This document shows positions 18,796 through 26,455 of a DNA stretch of 64,000 bases, in pieces; positions within the stretch are counted from its first letter, which is position 1; each line of letters begins with the position of its first letter. The position numbers and the translations under genes are program-made. Where the stretch lies: NCBI GenBank assembly GCA_021768185.1, contig JAETNP010000005.1, positions 1 to 64,000 of the forward strand, written 5' to 3'. The notes beneath the pieces are model-generated. The model saw only the letters and a program-made list of their open reading frames with translations. It was not told the DNA's origin and made no database searches. The DNA comes from Oscillospiraceae bacterium (GTDB taxonomy: Bacteria; Bacillota; Clostridia; Oscillospirales; Oscillospiraceae).

Positions 18796-18924
18796 ATATG
18801 TTCCTTCCGACCCAAAGGGTCGGAAGGAACATATGCCATGTTTTGCGGTTGCCGCCGTTTACGGCGGCGAGCAAAACGGCTTAAATTAAATGGATTATTT
18901 CCGAATTTTAAATTCGGAAATAAT
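18796..18924. repeat. Three consecutive perfect palindromes
   Basis: Three inverted repeats follow one another: 18-bp arms at 18796-18813/18817-18834 (three-base loop); a nested stem GTTTTGC...GCCGCCGT/ACGGCGGC...GCAAAAC at 18840-18877; and 15-bp arms around one T at 18894-18924. None encodes protein. They lie between the divergent ABC exporter and HAD genes. Options are a palindromic repeat family, a small non-coding RNA, or back-to-back terminators. Confidence 0.7.
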
Positions 18925-18936
18925 ATCAAAAGACTC

Positions 18937-18965
18937 TTTCGCATTTGATAAAAATGCTTTATAAT
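18937..18965 (+). promoter_or_regulatory. Possible promoter of the NagD-like gene
   Basis: An exact TATAAT (18960-18965) lies 17 bases after a weak TTTCGC (18937-18942), about 80 bases upstream of the chosen start. Confidence 0.45.
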
Positions 18966-19044
18966 AGACGTATCTGCCGGCCGGAGGAAGTTGGCCGAAA
19001 GCAGGACGGCGCGTTTTATGACGAACAAGAAAGGCAGTAAACAT

Positions 19045-19851
19045 ATGGAACAGACTTCTATCCTCAATTTCAACGAGAAAAAAGGCTTTATCTGTGATAT
19101 GGACGGCGTGATCTACCACGGCAACAAGGTCCTGCCGGGCGTGGAGGAATTCATCCGCTGGCTCCATGAGGAGAACAAGGATTATTTGTTTTTGACCAAC
19201 AACAGCGGCTTTACGCCGCGGGAGCTGCACCAGAAGCTGGCCCGTATGGGGCTGGATGTACCGGAGGAGCATTTCTACACCAGCGCACTGGCCACCGCCG
19301 CGTTCCTGAAGGAGCAGGCCCCCGGCTGCTCGGTGTTCGTGATCGGTGAGGCCGGGCTGCTCAACGCTCTGTACGATGTGGGCATTACGATGAACGACGT
19401 AAATCCTGACTATGTGGTCGTCGGCGAGGGCCGCACCTATTCCCTGGAAACGCTGACAAAGGCCACCAATCTGGTGCTGGGCGGCGCAAAGCTCATCGGG
19501 GCAAACTCCGACGTATCCGGCCCCATTGAGAATGGGATCGCCCCCGCCTGCCGGGCGCTGATTGCGCCCATCGAGATGGCTACCGGGACCCAGGCCTACT
19601 TCTGCGGCAAGCCCAATCCCCTGATGATGCGCACCGGCCTGCGGCTGCTGAGCTGCCATTCCAACGAGGCCGTCATGGTGGGCGACCGGATGGACACCGA
19701 CATTATATCCGGCATGGAGAGCGGCATGTCCACCGTACTGGTGCTTTCCGGTGTTTCAACACAGGAAACCTTGAAGACCTATGCCTACCGGCCCACCATG
19801 GTTCTGAACGGGGTGGGGGATATCCCCGCGATGGCGCGGGCGTGTCAATAG
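19045..19851 (+). CDS. NagD-like HAD phosphatase
   Basis: A 268-residue HAD superfamily IIA hydrolase: motif I DMDGVIYHGN, motif II LTNNSG, motif III lysine in GKPNPLMM, and motif IV VGDRMDTDI. NagD/AraL-type enzymes dephosphorylate sugar phosphates and nucleotides in the cytoplasm, often as house-cleaning. ATG at 19045 is chosen for matching the conserved N-terminal length; the upstream site (AAAGGCAG) is modest, and in-frame starts at 18991 and 19018 are possible. It is a single gene followed by two strong hairpins. Confidence 0.88.
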   Translation: MEQTSILNFNEKKGFICDMDGVIYHGNKVLPGVEEFIRWLHEENKDYLFLTNNSGFTPRELHQKLARMGLDVPEEHFYTSALATAAFLKEQAPGCSVFVIGEAGLLNALYDVGITMNDVNPDYVVVGEGRTYSLETLTKATNLVLGGAKLIGANSDVSGPIENGIAPACRALIAPIEMATGTQAYFCGKPNPLMMRTGLRLLSCHSNEAVMVGDRMDTDIISGMESGMSTVLVLSGVSTQETLKTYAYRPTMVLNGVGDIPAMARACQ

Positions 19852-19899
19852 CAGATCGCCGGGAATTACGGCGCCCCCAAGACCGCATAGAGTGGAAAA

Positions 19900-19935
19900 G
19901 GCGCCAGACCGCTGAATTTACAGCGGTCTGGCGCC
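19900..19935 (+). terminator. Terminator hairpin after the NagD-like gene
   Basis: A perfect 15-bp stem (19900-19914 with 19921-19935) with a six-base loop. The T tract is weak (TTGGAT), so the second hairpin downstream may finish the job. Confidence 0.6.
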
Positions 19936-19945
19936 TTGGATGAAC

Positions 19946-19983
19946 AAAAATCCCCGTCCTCCCTTGGGAGGACGGGGATTTTT
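19946..19983. terminator. Bidirectional terminator
   Basis: An 18-bp perfect stem flanked by five A and five T residues (19946-19963 with 19966-19983) ends the convergent HAD and ferredoxin genes. Confidence 0.9.
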
Positions 19984-19994
19984 GTCGATGTACC

Positions 19995-20165
19995 TTATTC
20001 CGCCACAATGGCCTCGGTGGGGCAGTTGGCAGCGCAGGCGCCGCAGTCCACACAGGCGTCGGCGTCGATGACGTACTGGGTCTCGCCCTGGGAAATGGCC
20101 TCGACGGGGCAGTTCTCAGCGCAGGTGCCGCAGCTGACGCAGGCATCGGTGATTCTATGAGCCAT
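19995..20165 (-). CDS. 2[4Fe-4S] clostridial-type ferredoxin
   Basis: A 56-residue electron carrier with two CxxCxxCxxxCP sets, in ACVSCGTCAENCP and ACVDCGACAANCP, each holding one cubane cluster. This is the standard small ferredoxin of anaerobic Clostridia, serving pyruvate:ferredoxin oxidoreductase, hydrogenase and related enzymes. TAAGGAGG precedes the ATG. A promoter lies directly upstream and a strong terminator directly downstream, so it is a single-gene unit. The internal symmetry shows the usual gene duplication. Confidence 0.96.
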   Translation of the reverse strand: MAHRITDACVSCGTCAENCPVEAISQGETQYVIDADACVDCGACAANCPTEAIVAE

Positions 20166-20196
20166 GAATGATTACCTCCTTAAAATGGGTACCTCC

Positions 20197-20224
20197 ATTT
20201 TAACATGAACTTGAAAAAATGCAA
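20197..20224 (-). promoter_or_regulatory. Ferredoxin promoter with overlapping inverted repeat
   Basis: On the minus strand TTGCAT (20219-20224) and TAAAAT (20197-20202) are 16 bases apart. An inverted repeat TAAAATGG/CCATTTTA at 20181-20202 overlaps the -10 box and could act as an operator or a leader hairpin. Confidence 0.55.
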
Positions 20225-20317
20225 GGGTAAAATCATCCGTTCCGGGAGAAATGTGTAAAAGCCGCCGGGGAGGGAATACTGAACGGGAAAAACTGCGTGC
20301 ATAAGGATGGTACCGAT

Positions 20318-22774
20318 ATGTATGAAAATAGATTCACCCCACGGGCCCAGAACGCTCTGCGGCTGGCCCAGGCGGCGGCGGAGGAGCTGGGGCACAGCTA
20401 TGTGGGCAGCGAGCACCTGCTGCTGGGCCTCCTGCGGGAGGAGGCGGGAGCCGCCCACCGGTGTCTGGCGGAGCAGGCCGTTACGGTGGAGCGGGCCCGG
20501 GCGGCCATTGTCGAGATTGTGGGAACGGGATTGGCAGGGCTGGCGCCGCCCCAGGGGCTGACGCCCCGGGCCAAGCGGGTCATTGAAAACGCCGTGGGGG
20601 AGTCCGGCAGGACCGGCGGGGGCTATGTGGGGACGGAGCATCTGCTGCTGGGCATCCTCAAGGAGAACGGCACCATGGCCATGCGGGTGCTGGACGCCGT
20701 CGGCGCGGACCCAAGAAAGCTCCAGGCGGCCCTCCTCCAGCGCATGAGCGTGGTCCAGCGCCTTCCCCGGGAGGCACCTACCCGCATCGCCGCTCCCCGG
20801 CGGGAGGAGGCCCCCCGGTCCAAGGTGCTGGAGCAGTTCACCCGCAGCCTTAACACCCTGGCCCGGGAGGGAAAGCTGGACCCGGTGGTGGGCCGGGACC
20901 GGGAGATCGCCCGGTGCATCCGCATCCTCTCCCGCCGGACCAAAAATAATCCCGTGCTGGTGGGGGAGCCCGGCGTGGGCAAGACCGCCGTGGCGGAAGG
21001 ACTGGCCCAGCGGATCGTCAGCGGCGACGTGCCGGAGGAGCTGGCGGGGAAGAACATCCTGTCCATCGACCTCTCCGCCATGCTGGCGGGCACCAAGTAC
21101 CGGGGAGAATTTGAGGAGCGGGTGAAGAACGCCCTGGCGGAGATCCGCCGGATGGGAAATGTCATTCTGTTTATCGACGAACTCCACACCATCGTGGGGG
21201 CGGGCAGCGCCGAGGGGGCGGTGGACGCCGCCAACATCCTCAAGCCCGCCCTCAGCCGTTCGGAGATCCGGGTCATCGGGGCGACCACCCGGGACGAGTA
21301 CCGGAAGTATATTGAGAAGGACGCCGCCCTGGAGCGGAGGTTTCAGCCGGTGACGGTGGAGGAGCCCTCGGCGGAGGCGGCGGTGGAGATTTTGCGGGGA
21401 CTGCGGGATAAATACGAGGCCCATCACAAACTGGCGGTCAGCGACGAGGCCATCCAGGCCTCGGTGGAGCTGAGCCGCCGGTATCTGCCGGACCGCTTCC
21501 TGCCGGACAAGGCCATCGACCTGATGGACGAGGCATGCGCCCGGGTGCGGATGGAGTGCGAGACCCGCTCGCCGGACCTGAAGGAGCTGGAGGACCGGCT
21601 GGACACCGTGCGCCGGGAGAAGGAGGAGGCCATCGCCGGACAGGATTATGAGGCGGCGGCCCGGCTGCGGGACGTGGAGGAGGACTTTGCCGCCCAGCTC
21701 CGGAGCGCCCGGAAGCGCTGGACGGACGACCGCACCGACGCGCTGGTCTCCGTCACGGAGGAGGACGTGGCCGCCGTGGCGGCGGAGTGGACGGGCATTC
21801 CGGTCCAGCGCATCAGCCAGGACGAGGGGGAGAAGCTGCTGGGGCTGGAGGCGGAGCTGAAGCGGCGGATCGTGGGCCAGGACGCGGCCCTGACCGCCAT
21901 GGCCCGGGCCATCCGCCGGGGGCGGGTGGGGCTGAAGGAGCCGGGCCGTCCCACCGGCAGCTTCCTGCTGCTGGGTCCCTCCGGCGTGGGAAAGACGGAG
22001 CTGTGCCGGGCCCTGGCGGCGGCCATGTTCGGCCAGGAGGAGGCCCTCATCCGCATCGACATGTCGGAATACGCGGAGTCCCACGCCGCCAGCCGGCTGG
22101 TGGGGTCGCCGCCGGGCTACGTGGGCCACGAGGAGGGGGGCCAGCTGACGGAGAAGATCCGGCGGCGGCCCTACGCGGTGGTGCTCTTTGACGAGATCGA
22201 GAAGGCCCACCGGTCGGTGTGGAACCTGCTGCTGCAGATCCTGGAGGACGGCTGCCTCACCGACAGCCACGGCCGGCGGGCGGATTTCCGCAACGCGGTG
22301 GTGGTGATGACCAGCAACGTGGGAGCCCGGCAGATGATCGACGCCCATCCCCTGGGCTTCGCGGGGGAGGAGATCGGGGACGAGGCCCGGCAGGAGCGGG
22401 TCCGGAGGTCGGTGCGGGAGGAGCTGAAAAAGACCTTCCGGCCGGAATTCCTCAACCGGATCGACGATACCATCATCTTCCGGCAGCTGGGGGAGGAGGA
22501 TCTGAAGGAGATCGCCCGGCGGATGCTGGCGGAGAGCGGGGCGAGAATGGCGGAGCTGGGGCTGGCGCTTCGCGCGGAGGACGAGGCGGCTGCCCAGCTG
22601 GCAAGGGAGTGCTATGACCCCGCCCACGGCGCGCGGCCCCTGCGCCGTGCCCTGCGGCAGAAGGTGGAGGACGTGGTGGCGGAGGGGCTTCTCAGCGGAC
22701 GGTTTCAGAAAGGGGACCGGATTCTTCTGACTGTTTACAAAAAGGACATTGCTATTGAAAAGGAAATGGGGTAG
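20318..22774 (+). CDS. clpC: Clp protease ATPase subunit ClpC
   Basis: An 818-residue AAA+ unfoldase that feeds proteins to ClpP. In order: two Clp_N repeats (about 1-145), AAA-1 with Walker A GEPGVGKT, a middle region with a UVR-like stretch (EEAIAGQDYEAAARLRD), AAA-2 with Walker A GPSGVGKTE, and a D2-small C-terminal domain. The UVR-like stretch and length identify ClpC rather than ClpB. ATG at 20318 with AAGGATGG upstream is preferred over GTG at 20297. It stands alone: ctsR, mcsA and mcsB, the usual clpC neighbours, are absent. Confidence 0.92.
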   Translation: MYENRFTPRAQNALRLAQAAAEELGHSYVGSEHLLLGLLREEAGAAHRCLAEQAVTVERARAAIVEIVGTGLAGLAPPQGLTPRAKRVIENAVGESGRTGGGYVGTEHLLLGILKENGTMAMRVLDAVGADPRKLQAALLQRMSVVQRLPREAPTRIAAPRREEAPRSKVLEQFTRSLNTLAREGKLDPVVGRDREIARCIRILSRRTKNNPVLVGEPGVGKTAVAEGLAQRIVSGDVPEELAGKNILSIDLSAMLAGTKYRGEFEERVKNALAEIRRMGNVILFIDELHTIVGAGSAEGAVDAANILKPALSRSEIRVIGATTRDEYRKYIEKDAALERRFQPVTVEEPSAEAAVEILRGLRDKYEAHHKLAVSDEAIQASVELSRRYLPDRFLPDKAIDLMDEACARVRMECETRSPDLKELEDRLDTVRREKEEAIAGQDYEAAARLRDVEEDFAAQLRSARKRWTDDRTDALVSVTEEDVAAVAAEWTGIPVQRISQDEGEKLLGLEAELKRRIVGQDAALTAMARAIRRGRVGLKEPGRPTGSFLLLGPSGVGKTELCRALAAAMFGQEEALIRIDMSEYAESHAASRLVGSPPGYVGHEEGGQLTEKIRRRPYAVVLFDEIEKAHRSVWNLLLQILEDGCLTDSHGRRADFRNAVVVMTSNVGARQMIDAHPLGFAGEEIGDEARQERVRRSVREELKKTFRPEFLNRIDDTIIFRQLGEEDLKEIARRMLAESGARMAELGLALRAEDEAAAQLARECYDPAHGARPLRRALRQKVEDVVAEGLLSGRFQKGDRILLTVYKKDIAIEKEMG

Positions 22775-22838
22775 AATGGGTAAAACCGGCAGATGAACGT
22801 CCGGCGCGGCCTCCGGGCCGCAGAGAAAGGAGATTACC

Positions 22839-24566
22839 ATGGGATTTTCAGGCAGCGACGCCGGCGGTTTCCGGTGGGAGGGCTTTGACAGCGGCGCGCC
22901 CTCGCAGCAGAAGCCCCCGAAACCGAAGAAGCCCCGCAAACAGATCAAGAGCCCCGCGGCCCGGGTGCTGACCAACATCGCCGTCACGCTGGCGGCGGGA
23001 TTCCTCTACTTTTACTTCGAGCTGCCCGCGCTCAATCTGCAGTCGCCGGACTTCTATACTTTTGTCCTGCTGCTGTGCGCGGTGTACTGCATTTGCGCCG
23101 TCTTTACCTCCGGCTTCCGGGGCCAGGGGGCGGGGGAGTACTTCAAATTTGTGAAGAAGCAGTGCAAGATCCCCGTTTTCCTGGCCGTCGGGTTGTTGGC
23201 GCTGGCTTTGGTGGGGACCCTGGCGGGCAGCGTCATCTTCCGGGCGAAGAGCTATTCCCAGCTGCTGGCCATTGAGGTCGGCGACTTTGCCGCCGAGGTG
23301 GACGAGATTTCCTACAACCAGATCCCCATGCTGGACAAGGATTCCGCCGAGCGGCTGGGTGACCGGAAGCTGGGAGAGCTCAGCGATATGGTCTCCCAGT
23401 TCGAGGTGGTGGACGACTACACCCAGATCAACTACAAGGGACGCCCCGTGCGGGTGGCGACCCTGATGTACGCGGACCTCGTCAAGTGGTTCACCAACCG
23501 GGGTGACGGCCTGCCGGCCTATATCCTCATCGACATGGTGACCCAGAGTGTGGAGCTGGTGCGGCTGGAGGAGGGCATCAAGTACACCAACGCCGAGCAT
23601 TTCAGCCGCAACCTCTACCGGCATCTGCGCTTCCATTTCCCCACCTATATGTTCTCCACCCCTGTGATGGAGGTCAACGAGGAGGGCGTACCCTATTGGA
23701 TCTGTCCCCGGCTGGTAAAGACCATCGGCCTGTTCGGCGGGGTGGACGTGAGCGGGGCGGTGCTGGTCAACGCCATTACCGGCGAATGCCAGTACTATGA
23801 GGAGGTCCCCTCCTGGGTGGACAATCTCTACTCCGCTTCGCTGATTATGCAGCAGTACGATTACTACGGCATGTACCACAACGGATTTTTCAACTCCATT
23901 TTCGGCCAGCGGGACGTGACCGTCACCACGGAGGGATACAACTATCTGGCCCTGGGGGACGACGTGTGGGCCTACACCGGCATCACCTCCACCGGCGGGG
24001 ACCAGTCCAACATCGGCTTCCTGCTGACCAACCAGCGGACCAAGGAGAGCAAATACTACTCCTGCGCCGGGGCCACGGAGTATTCCGCCATGGCCTCCGC
24101 CAACGGCGAGCTGCAGAATCTGCGCTATCAGGCCACCTTCCCCCTGCTGCTGAACGTGGGGGGCCAGCCCACCTACTTCATGGCCATGAAGGACGCCGCC
24201 GAGCTGGTGAAGAAGTATGCCATGGTCAACGTCCAGCAGTACCAGATCGTGTCTACCGGAGACACCGTGGCCCAGTGTGAGCAGAACTATCTGGCCATGC
24301 TCGGCCAGAACGGTTTGGTGGACGGGGATGTCGGCCTTTCCGGCACGGAGACGGCGGAGGGAGCCATCGCCGAGATACGCTCCGCTGTACTGGACGGGAA
24401 CACGGTGTATTTTATCCGGCTCGTCGGGAGCGACCTGTTCTACAGCATCAGCGCCGTGGACCAGCCTCTGGCGGTGATCCTCAACGACGGTGACCAGGTG
24501 ACCGTCACCTACCGTCCCGGCGAGGGGAGCATTCTGGACGGCGTGGAGGTCGCGTTGAGGCCCTGA
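22839..24566 (+). CDS. Large membrane protein of unknown function
   Basis: A 575-residue protein: a basic, proline-rich cytoplasmic start (QKPPKPKKPRKQ), three membrane helices between about residues 45 and 140, and a roughly 430-residue extracytoplasmic part rich in tyrosine and in segments such as DVWAYTGITSTGGDQSNIG. AAAGGAG precedes the ATG. The spacing of about 65 bases from clpC allows co-transcription. I do not recognise the family. The exterior repeats of GYNYLALGDDVWAY-type segments suggest a beta-rich sensor or assembly factor; this is a guess. Confidence 0.7.
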   Translation: MGFSGSDAGGFRWEGFDSGAPSQQKPPKPKKPRKQIKSPAARVLTNIAVTLAAGFLYFYFELPALNLQSPDFYTFVLLLCAVYCICAVFTSGFRGQGAGEYFKFVKKQCKIPVFLAVGLLALALVGTLAGSVIFRAKSYSQLLAIEVGDFAAEVDEISYNQIPMLDKDSAERLGDRKLGELSDMVSQFEVVDDYTQINYKGRPVRVATLMYADLVKWFTNRGDGLPAYILIDMVTQSVELVRLEEGIKYTNAEHFSRNLYRHLRFHFPTYMFSTPVMEVNEEGVPYWICPRLVKTIGLFGGVDVSGAVLVNAITGECQYYEEVPSWVDNLYSASLIMQQYDYYGMYHNGFFNSIFGQRDVTVTTEGYNYLALGDDVWAYTGITSTGGDQSNIGFLLTNQRTKESKYYSCAGATEYSAMASANGELQNLRYQATFPLLLNVGGQPTYFMAMKDAAELVKKYAMVNVQQYQIVSTGDTVAQCEQNYLAMLGQNGLVDGDVGLSGTETAEGAIAEIRSAVLDGNTVYFIRLVGSDLFYSISAVDQPLAVILNDGDQVTVTYRPGEGSILDGVEVALRP

Positions 24567-24649
24567 TTGAAAGGATGGCCGCTTCTCTTGACTGTTTCTG
24601 TGATCGGCGCAGCCCCATTGATAAGAGTTTTGCGCTTTTGCAGAAAAAT

Positions 24650-24679
24650 CCGGCCCGGAGGCAAACGCCTCCGGGCCGG
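24650..24679 (-). terminator. Terminator of the PilZ-like gene
   Basis: A 13-bp GC-rich stem (24650-24662 with 24667-24679) is followed on the minus strand by ATTTTTC. It ends the minus-strand PilZ-like gene; it also faces the membrane protein gene to the left. Confidence 0.75.
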
Positions 24680-24717
24680 GCTGCTGATTGGAGATTTTCG
24701 GGATTCGGCGCGGAACG

Positions 24718-25362
24718 CTATTCCTGCTTCCTCTGCTGTCTCTGCTGCTGGAAAATAAAACTCCGCAGAGCGGCCTCGTGCTTGGACAGCATATTGATAA
24801 ACTTACAGCCGTAGCCGTAATGAAGCTGGTGATTGCTGCTGAGAGCGGCGTTCTCCCGGCGGAGGATCTGGGCGCTGAGGGTCAAAGTCTCCCCGCCGAT
24901 CTGGAAATCAAACCAGACCCGGCGTCCCTTATCCAGCGTCAGGGGGGCGCGCAGATACACGCCGCCGGCGCTGATGTTGACAATGGCGGCGGGTACGCCG
25001 GATTCCGGCACCCGGGAGACGTCCCCGGGCTGGTAGACGACGTGAAGCATGACGGTCATCTCCAGGGGAATCTTCACGTCCTGACGGCGCTGCTCCTGAT
25101 TGAGCTGCTCCAGGATCTCGCACCGGAGGGAGCACAGCTCGCCCCCCGGCAGGGGCAGAGAGGCGGAGAGACGGCACCGGCAGGTGACCCGACCCAGCAC
25201 GGGGTCGTAAAATACCACCCGGTAGAGAGAATTGGGCTTGTAGGCCGCGGCCCGGGGAATGACCAGCAGGACCTCGCCGGAGTGTCCTACGCTGACGCGG
25301 GCCTGGCAGATCAGAGCGCCCGTTTTCTCAATAATATCCGCTTTTTTGCATTTTTCAAACAT
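24718..25362 (-). CDS. PilZ-like flagellar brake protein with degenerate motif
   Basis: A 214-residue protein with an N-terminal YcgR-type domain and a C-terminal PilZ domain (from about residue 95). Proteins of this type bind cyclic di-GMP and slow the flagellar motor. The usual RxxxR pair reads RRQDVKIP here, with lysine for the second arginine, and the DxSxxG motif reads NISAGG, so c-di-GMP binding may be weak or changed. ATG at 25362 is chosen because upstream codons are poorly conserved. It diverges from flgM at the edge of the motility island, which supports a motor role. Confidence 0.72.
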   Translation of the reverse strand: MFEKCKKADIIEKTGALICQARVSVGHSGEVLLVIPRAAAYKPNSLYRVVFYDPVLGRVTCRCRLSASLPLPGGELCSLRCEILEQLNQEQRRQDVKIPLEMTVMLHVVYQPGDVSRVPESGVPAAIVNISAGGVYLRAPLTLDKGRRVWFDFQIGGETLTLSAQILRRENAALSSNHQLHYGYGCKFINMLSKHEAALRSFIFQQQRQQRKQE

Positions 25363-25431
25363 AGGCAGATCAAATCCCCCATTATTCTGCGCGGGCGCCG
25401 GAGGGCACGCGCGGTATTTGTTCTCTCTATT

Positions 25432-25438
25432 ATATCGG
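25432..25438 (-). promoter_or_regulatory. Sigma-D-like -10 box for the PilZ-like gene
   Basis: CCGATAT on the minus strand matches the sigma-D (sigma-28) -10 core, about 70 bases upstream of the start. A matching TAAA is not present 15-16 bases above, and the overlapping TATAAT could be read by sigma-A instead. Confidence 0.4.
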
Positions 25439-25571
25439 AAACGGCGGCGGCTTGCAATGGAATTTTGAAAAAACTTTTCCTTTTTTCGACGCGATGCCGG
25501 AAGGCGAATAGACGCGCCCCCAGGATTTTGCAAAAATTTTCTGCGCCTGCGTTATTTTTTCTGTTTCCAGA

Positions 25572-25578
25572 CCGATAA
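25572..25578 (+). promoter_or_regulatory. Sigma-D-like -10 box upstream of flgM
   Basis: CCGATAA, a sigma-D-type -10 core, lies 83 bases upstream of flgM, with TTAT 16 bases above in place of TAAA. flgM operons are often sigma-D dependent, so the site is plausible but weak. Confidence 0.4.
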
Positions 25579-25660
25579 AAATAATACAAAGACGTCTATG
25601 CCGGATGATGTGGCCTGTGGGCCGGCCCAGTCTGGCCGGCACGAAATTGGGAGGTCAACC

Positions 25661-25966
25661 ATGATGAAAATTAAAGGGACTGAGGGCTACGCGCCCATTC
25701 AAACAGGCGCTGCCCGCCGTCTCTCAGACGCGGCCCGGACGGCGGCGCAGGACGGATACTATGACCATTTCACGGTCTCCTCGCCCGCCGCGCAGGACCG
25801 CGGCAGCTTCCGGGAGATGGTGGCCAGCCTGTCCTACCAGGTGCGCACCTGCAACACCACCGGCAAAATTCAGGAGCTGCGCCGTCAGGTGAGCGCCGGG
25901 GAGTACCAGGTGAAGCCCCGGGAGACCGCCGCCAGGATGCTCCTTCTCATGGAGGAGGGCGAGTGA
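25661..25966 (+). CDS. flgM: Anti-sigma-28 factor FlgM
   Basis: A 101-residue protein that binds SigD and blocks late flagellar transcription until it is exported through the finished hook. The C-terminal family pattern is present as KIQELRRQVSAGEYQVKP followed by RETAARMLLL. The long N-terminal part is low in conservation, as expected for a partly disordered protein. GGGAGG supports ATG at 25661; an upstream in-frame ATG at 25598 lacks a site. Its target SigD is encoded at 54330. It overlaps flgN by one base. Confidence 0.85.
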   Translation: MMKIKGTEGYAPIQTGAARRLSDAARTAAQDGYYDHFTVSSPAAQDRGSFREMVASLSYQVRTCNTTGKIQELRRQVSAGEYQVKPRETAARMLLLMEEGE

Positions 25967-26409
25967 TGGATATGGCGGTGTGGCAGGACTACCTGAAGCT
26001 GCTGGACAATCTGGGAGACACCCTGGATAAGCTGACGGAGATCGAGCGGACCAAGACAGCCGCCGTCGGCAGGGGCGACCTGGACGGCGTGGAAGCCAGC
26101 ATGAAGCAGGAGCAGGTCATCAGCCTCTCCCTGCGGGGCATGGACCAGAAGCGGGAAAAAATGCTGGCTCAGCTGGGCCTCACCGGCGTCCCCCTGCGGG
26201 AGCTGGAGGAGCGGGGGCCCAGGGAGTCCCATATGGAGACCCGGCGGACGGTGGAGGCCCTCCGCCGGAAGTATGAGGTGTTCCAGTCCGCTTCCGAGGT
26301 GGCGCGGGATGCCCTGGAATGCAGCCTGCATACCATTGAGCAGGCCCAGAACGCCAAAGGTGCGCCGCTCCCGGAGGAGCGGCCCCGGCAGGCGGACTTC
26401 CGGGCCTGA
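25966..26409 (+). CDS. flgN: FlgN-type export chaperone
   Basis: A 147-residue mostly helical protein in the flgM-flgN-flgK order. FlgN chaperones FlgK and FlgL to the flagellar export gate. The sequence is coiled and charged (KLTEIERTKTAAVGRGDLDGVEA), as in the FlgN family, and its start overlaps the flgM stop as TGATG. The C-terminal stretch, rich in proline and glutamate, would be the substrate-binding end. Weak primary similarity is normal in this family. Confidence 0.8.
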   Translation: MDMAVWQDYLKLLDNLGDTLDKLTEIERTKTAAVGRGDLDGVEASMKQEQVISLSLRGMDQKREKMLAQLGLTGVPLRELEERGPRESHMETRRTVEALRRKYEVFQSASEVARDALECSLHTIEQAQNAKGAPLPEERPRQADFRA

Positions 26410-26455
26410 GAGCGGACGGCAACATACGGATTCGAGATAAAGGAGAACCAGAAAC

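Noticed and set aside
20297-20320. Upstream GTG start for clpC
   Set aside because: It lacks a ribosome site, whereas ATG at 20318 has one and gives the conserved N-terminus.
20180-22987. 935-residue minus-strand frame opposite clpC
   Set aside because: A shadow frame from GC-biased third positions; clpC on the plus strand is unambiguous.
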